DNA of 64,000 nucleotides from Chitinophagales bacterium (GTDB lineage Bacteria; Bacteroidota; Bacteroidia; Chitinophagales; UBA2359), in assembly GCA_020636475.1 (NCBI GenBank), contig JACJXU010000002.1, positions 273,501 to 337,500 of the forward strand. Direction: 5' to 3'. Shown piece after piece: positions 61,248-64,000 of the stretch (position 1 is its first letter; each line of letters opens with the position of its first letter). The notes beneath the pieces were generated by a model. It was not told the origin of the DNA, did not search any database, and saw only the letters and a program-made list of their open reading frames with translations. Position numbers and translations under genes: made by a program.

Positions 61248-63011
61248 ATGAAGTTATATACAATCAGCCTTTTTCGTTTTTTTTACGTGTGTCTTGCCAT
61301 ATTAGGAAGCAGTTTTGCAAGCGTGTATGCACAGTATGTGGCACCGCCAAGTTTGCAGTGTGTGAACGATGCGCCTAATAGCGAAGTATTAATAAACTGG
61401 ACAAACAACCATAGTTGCGGAGGAGGTTTTGTAAGTACCAATTTGTATTACGCCACCGACCCCAACGGACCTTATACCGAAGTAAATATAAGCGATATTA
61501 ATGCAGATGAATATACACTGAACAGTATTGCAAGCAATGTTTATGTGTATTTGGAAACCGAATGTGCGTGGAACAGTTCGGCACTAAGTGATACGTTGAG
61601 TAATTTGGAATTGGATTTTCCGGAAATTATTCGCGTAGAAGCATTTGACGGTCAAGCGCGTATTGAGTGGATACCTGTAACAGGAAATGGTGCCTTTGGC
61701 TATATTATTTACCAAGCGGGTCCCACGCCTATAGATACTGTTTATGGCAGCAATACCAGTTTTTATTTGCATACTACGGCTACGCCAAATTTAGGTGTGG
61801 AGTCGTACACTATTTCTACCATAGACTCTTGCCTTAATTCTGGCACGTATAATCCTGATTTTCACTCAACTATTTTTCTTACTGCTGAATATGATACCTG
61901 CCGCAACGAAGTGGATATGCAATGGACTCCTTATCAAGGTTGGGAGGTAAATGATTACATTATTTACAAAATACGCCCTTCCGATGGCAGCAATATTGCT
62001 ATTGATACGGTTCCGGCTTCGCAGCAATACTATACGGCAAGCGTACAAGCCTACGATGATTACCGCTGTTTTAACGTAAAAGCCGTAGGGAGCGAACTCA
62101 ATCAAACCTCGAACTCCAGTTTGGCGTGTTTTGTTTTTGAACAACCCGAACTCCCTTCGTATATATACATGCAAAACGCCAGTGTGAATACCAATGGTGA
62201 AGTGATAATAGAATGGTACAATGAAACGGGCGTACAACCCAGTAAACTTATGGTTTTTAGAGGAACCGACCCCGCAGAACTAAGCCGTCTTGTGGGCTTG
62301 GGGTCTTTTCCGCTTACGTTCAGTATTCAATACTTAGATGACAAAGCCAATACCCAGCGCGACAGTTATTATTATCAAATAATTGCCGAAAATGTCTGCG
62401 GCGCACAGCAAATGTCCAATGTGGTACGTACCGTAAATCTTCAGGCTTCGGACAATGTGAATCTTACCAATTCGCTGCTGTGGAATGCTTTTGAATTGGA
62501 CAATGCTACTGTTAGTGGCTATACCATTTACAGAGGTTTGAATGAAACCGACATGTTTACACTGGCGAATGTAGATGCGGCAACTTTTAGTTATATTGAC
62601 GATATTTCGGAAGTGCCTTTGCAACAAGGAGAAAAATATTGCTATCGCATAGAGGCGCACTTCGATTTGGTGATAAGTGATATTGGCGTAAATGAAAGTC
62701 TTAGCAGTTGGTCGAATGTGTATTGTTTGGGGCAAAATTCGCGCATTTTTGTGCCTAATGTTTTCAACCCTAACGGTGTGAACAATATTTTTAAACCGGT
62801 TATTCAATTTCCCAATGCGGAAACTTATACTATGATTGTATTAAATCGCTGGGGCGAAAAAGTTTTTGTTACGCAAAACCCTGACGAAGGTTGGGACGGT
62901 TTTGTAAATCGGCAAATGGCACCACAAGGTGTGTACAGCTATGTTATCCAAATGGAATCGCTTAATGGGAACAGTATTGAGAAAAAAGGGACGGTGCTTT
63001 TGTTGCGGTAG
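61248..63011 (+). CDS. Gliding-motility-associated C-terminal (CHU_C) domain protein with FN3-like repeats
   Basis: The ATG at 61248 (MKLYTISLFRFFYVCLAILG, then SFASVYAQ) gives 587 residues. Between the signal peptide and residue 500 are about four to five FN3-like repeats with paired cysteines. The C-terminal 85 residues are a type B sorting domain: IFVPNVFNPNGVNNIFKP, LNRWGEKVF, GWDGFVNRQMAPQGVYSYVI. The protein should be exported by T9SS and bound at the surface. It lies 26 bp after the M16-like gene, probably in the same operon. Confidence 0.93.
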   Translation: MKLYTISLFRFFYVCLAILGSSFASVYAQYVAPPSLQCVNDAPNSEVLINWTNNHSCGGGFVSTNLYYATDPNGPYTEVNISDINADEYTLNSIASNVYVYLETECAWNSSALSDTLSNLELDFPEIIRVEAFDGQARIEWIPVTGNGAFGYIIYQAGPTPIDTVYGSNTSFYLHTTATPNLGVESYTISTIDSCLNSGTYNPDFHSTIFLTAEYDTCRNEVDMQWTPYQGWEVNDYIIYKIRPSDGSNIAIDTVPASQQYYTASVQAYDDYRCFNVKAVGSELNQTSNSSLACFVFEQPELPSYIYMQNASVNTNGEVIIEWYNETGVQPSKLMVFRGTDPAELSRLVGLGSFPLTFSIQYLDDKANTQRDSYYYQIIAENVCGAQQMSNVVRTVNLQASDNVNLTNSLLWNAFELDNATVSGYTIYRGLNETDMFTLANVDAATFSYIDDISEVPLQQGEKYCYRIEAHFDLVISDIGVNESLSSWSNVYCLGQNSRIFVPNVFNPNGVNNIFKPVIQFPNAETYTMIVLNRWGEKVFVTQNPDEGWDGFVNRQMAPQGVYSYVIQMESLNGNSIEKKGTVLLLR

Positions 63012-63092
63012 TTGCGTATAATGGTTTCGTGTGTATGCGACATTGCTAGTGAACCAGGCAATGAACGTCATACAATTTGTTGGGTACAGTTT

Positions 63093-63623
63093 TTATTCTT
63101 TCAAAATTTCATTTCTTAGCTTACCAAAACTCCTTATAAATTCAGAAGGGAAGTCATTAATTATTAAGGTTGAATCTCCAATTATCACAGAATTCAATAC
63201 ACCAGAATGTGAAGGAATATTTTCTCTATCCAACTTAATTTCAATTAACTCTAAAATTATTGCTAACACTAAATTTTCTCCTTCTTCACTAAGTTTTACT
63301 TTTTTTGATTTGGTTATATTAAGTTTACTCCTTTCGCTGTAAGGAGCTGAACAATCAATTTTTTCGTATGTATAAACGGCATTTAGAGATTCTTTAAAAC
63401 CGTCTTTTTCAACTTTAATTATTTCGATATTGCCTCCCCACTCACCACATTCTGCATCAGAATACGTTATGATTAAGGGTTGACTTTCAATATACTTAAG
63501 AGTGTTTTTCCTCTTGACCGAATTTTCAAAACCCGTTTTCAAATTTGGATTTGTTCCTTTTCCAATAAAAATTCCAATTATTAAAGTAGTAGCTGGAATC
63601 AAAACTTGAAATATTTTTTTCAC
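63093..63623 (-). CDS. Hypothetical membrane-anchored protein
   Basis: 176 residues with an N-terminal anchor or signal (IFQVLIPATTLIIGIFIG) and a soluble part with two cysteines (SDAECGEWGGNIEIIKV, EKIDCSAPYSER). No family is recognised. The C-terminal half is Ile/Glu-rich. It is convergent with the CHU_C gene, 81 bp away. The 210 bp on its other side show nothing recognisable. Confidence 0.6.
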   Translation of the reverse strand: MKKIFQVLIPATTLIIGIFIGKGTNPNLKTGFENSVKRKNTLKYIESQPLIITYSDAECGEWGGNIEIIKVEKDGFKESLNAVYTYEKIDCSAPYSERSKLNITKSKKVKLSEEGENLVLAIILELIEIKLDRENIPSHSGVLNSVIIGDSTLIINDFPSEFIRSFGKLRNEILKE

Positions 63624-63836
63624 AACAGTTAATATAGTTTTTTTATTAAGTGCCTACCCAAAAGAAATCAAGCATTGACTTCAATAATTTGCTAAAGAGC
63701 ATTAATAACTTGTACTAGCTTTTTAAATTACTCTGTGTGACTTTGTGAAATACTTAGAGCCAACACGCGATTATAAAAATACACTTGCGGTTTAAGAAGT
63801 CTTCTTTAAGTATAGTGAGTAAGGTTCTTGTTCCAA

Positions 63837-64000
63837 TTACGGATTCCCCGCATTCGCTTTCACCGAATAATTGCGTTGATTGAGTTTCGGAGCTTTATCT
63901 GCCAAATAATTGACATAAATTTTTTCGCCTACGGCGGGCTGTGCGCCAAACATTAGTCTGTTATAATAATACAAAATTTCCGGCTCGGTCTTGTAAGTCT
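63837..64000 (-). CDS. C-terminus of a probable LysM/glucosaminidase-type protein (partial)
   Basis: The minus-strand frame that ends at TAA 63837-63839 reads LYYYNRLMFGAQPAVGEKIY, then VNYLADKAPKLNQRN to the stop. The NRL...QPxVGEKIY pattern is that of a C-terminal LysM-like repeat in Bacteroidota cell-wall amidase or glucosaminidase proteins. The rest lies outside the window. Confidence 0.5.
   Translation of the reverse strand, partial: TYKTEPEILYYYNRLMFGAQPAVGEKIYVNYLADKAPKLNQRNYSVKANAGNP

Noticed and set aside
1..64000. tRNA, rRNA or CRISPR arrays
   Set aside because: I found no T-loop/acceptor pattern, no rRNA core sequence and no regularly spaced short repeats.

Overview
The window looks like a chromosomal segment of a Bacteroidota bacterium, probably from the Chitinophagales/Saprospiria side. 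The evidence is: an AT-rich genome; at least three promoters of the Bacteroidota type (TTG or TTTG, 18-20 bases, TAnnTTTG); several secreted proteins with type A or CHU_C (type B) Por/T9SS sorting domains; a Rho with a long charged insert; lipoproteins with LxxC boxes; little sign of Shine-Dalgarno use and several apparent TTG starts. I see no rRNA, tRNA or CRISPR array.

Layout. 1-3.2 kb: the tail of a surface-glycan region (GT4 glycosyltransferase, sulfotransferase, a broken GT-C-type membrane protein) that runs into two tandem copies of a dispersed repeat. 3.2-6.2 kb: a DUF559-type nuclease, an arginase-fold protein with altered metal ligands, and a membrane protein. 6.3-8.6 kb: the tyrosine catabolic pair hppD-hmgA with a clear promoter. 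8.8-21.3 kb: housekeeping genes (TrmH-type methyltransferase, ECF sigma factor, uvrA, rho, cupin, DsbD-N protein, purQ, ilvE, htpG). 21.4-27.8 kb: a minus-strand set of secreted or lipid-anchored proteins, including four tandem CCK lipoproteins behind a 722-residue T9SS protein. 28.4-32 kb: an M43-type metalloprotease, three DnaA-box matches within 31 bp, ispE and a DUF58 gene. 32.1-37.5 kb: an accessory island with an orphan gene, a decayed HigBA toxin-antitoxin pair and a single-chain restriction-modification enzyme, separated by repeated spacers. 37.5-41.4 kb: FAD oxidoreductase, GT-C-like membrane protein, sulfotransferase. 41.5-47.8 kb: an unusual minus-strand cluster with a large protein of unknown function, a split lysozyme-like protein and two tandem copies of a two-gene lipoprotein unit. 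48-64 kb: alpha/beta hydrolase, dnaK, a repeat nest, flippase, FkbM methyltransferase, PaaZ, an MCE protein, T9SS-related proteins, an M16-like protein and the end of a probable LysM protein.

Themes. Surface glycan building (GT4, two sulfotransferases, GT-C, flippase, FkbM) and T9SS/lipoprotein surface display dominate the non-housekeeping content. The most unusual parts are (i) a family of about 300 bp non-coding elements plus a 165 bp relative that shares its ends but has a different hairpin core, (ii) the 41.5-47.8 kb cluster, which could be a cell-wall-targeting effector with duplicated lipoproteins acting as immunity proteins, and (iii) the DnaA-box trio at 30.2 kb, a candidate origin or DnaA-binding site. 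Several accessory ORFs are each broken by a single stop or frameshift while the long housekeeping genes are intact.
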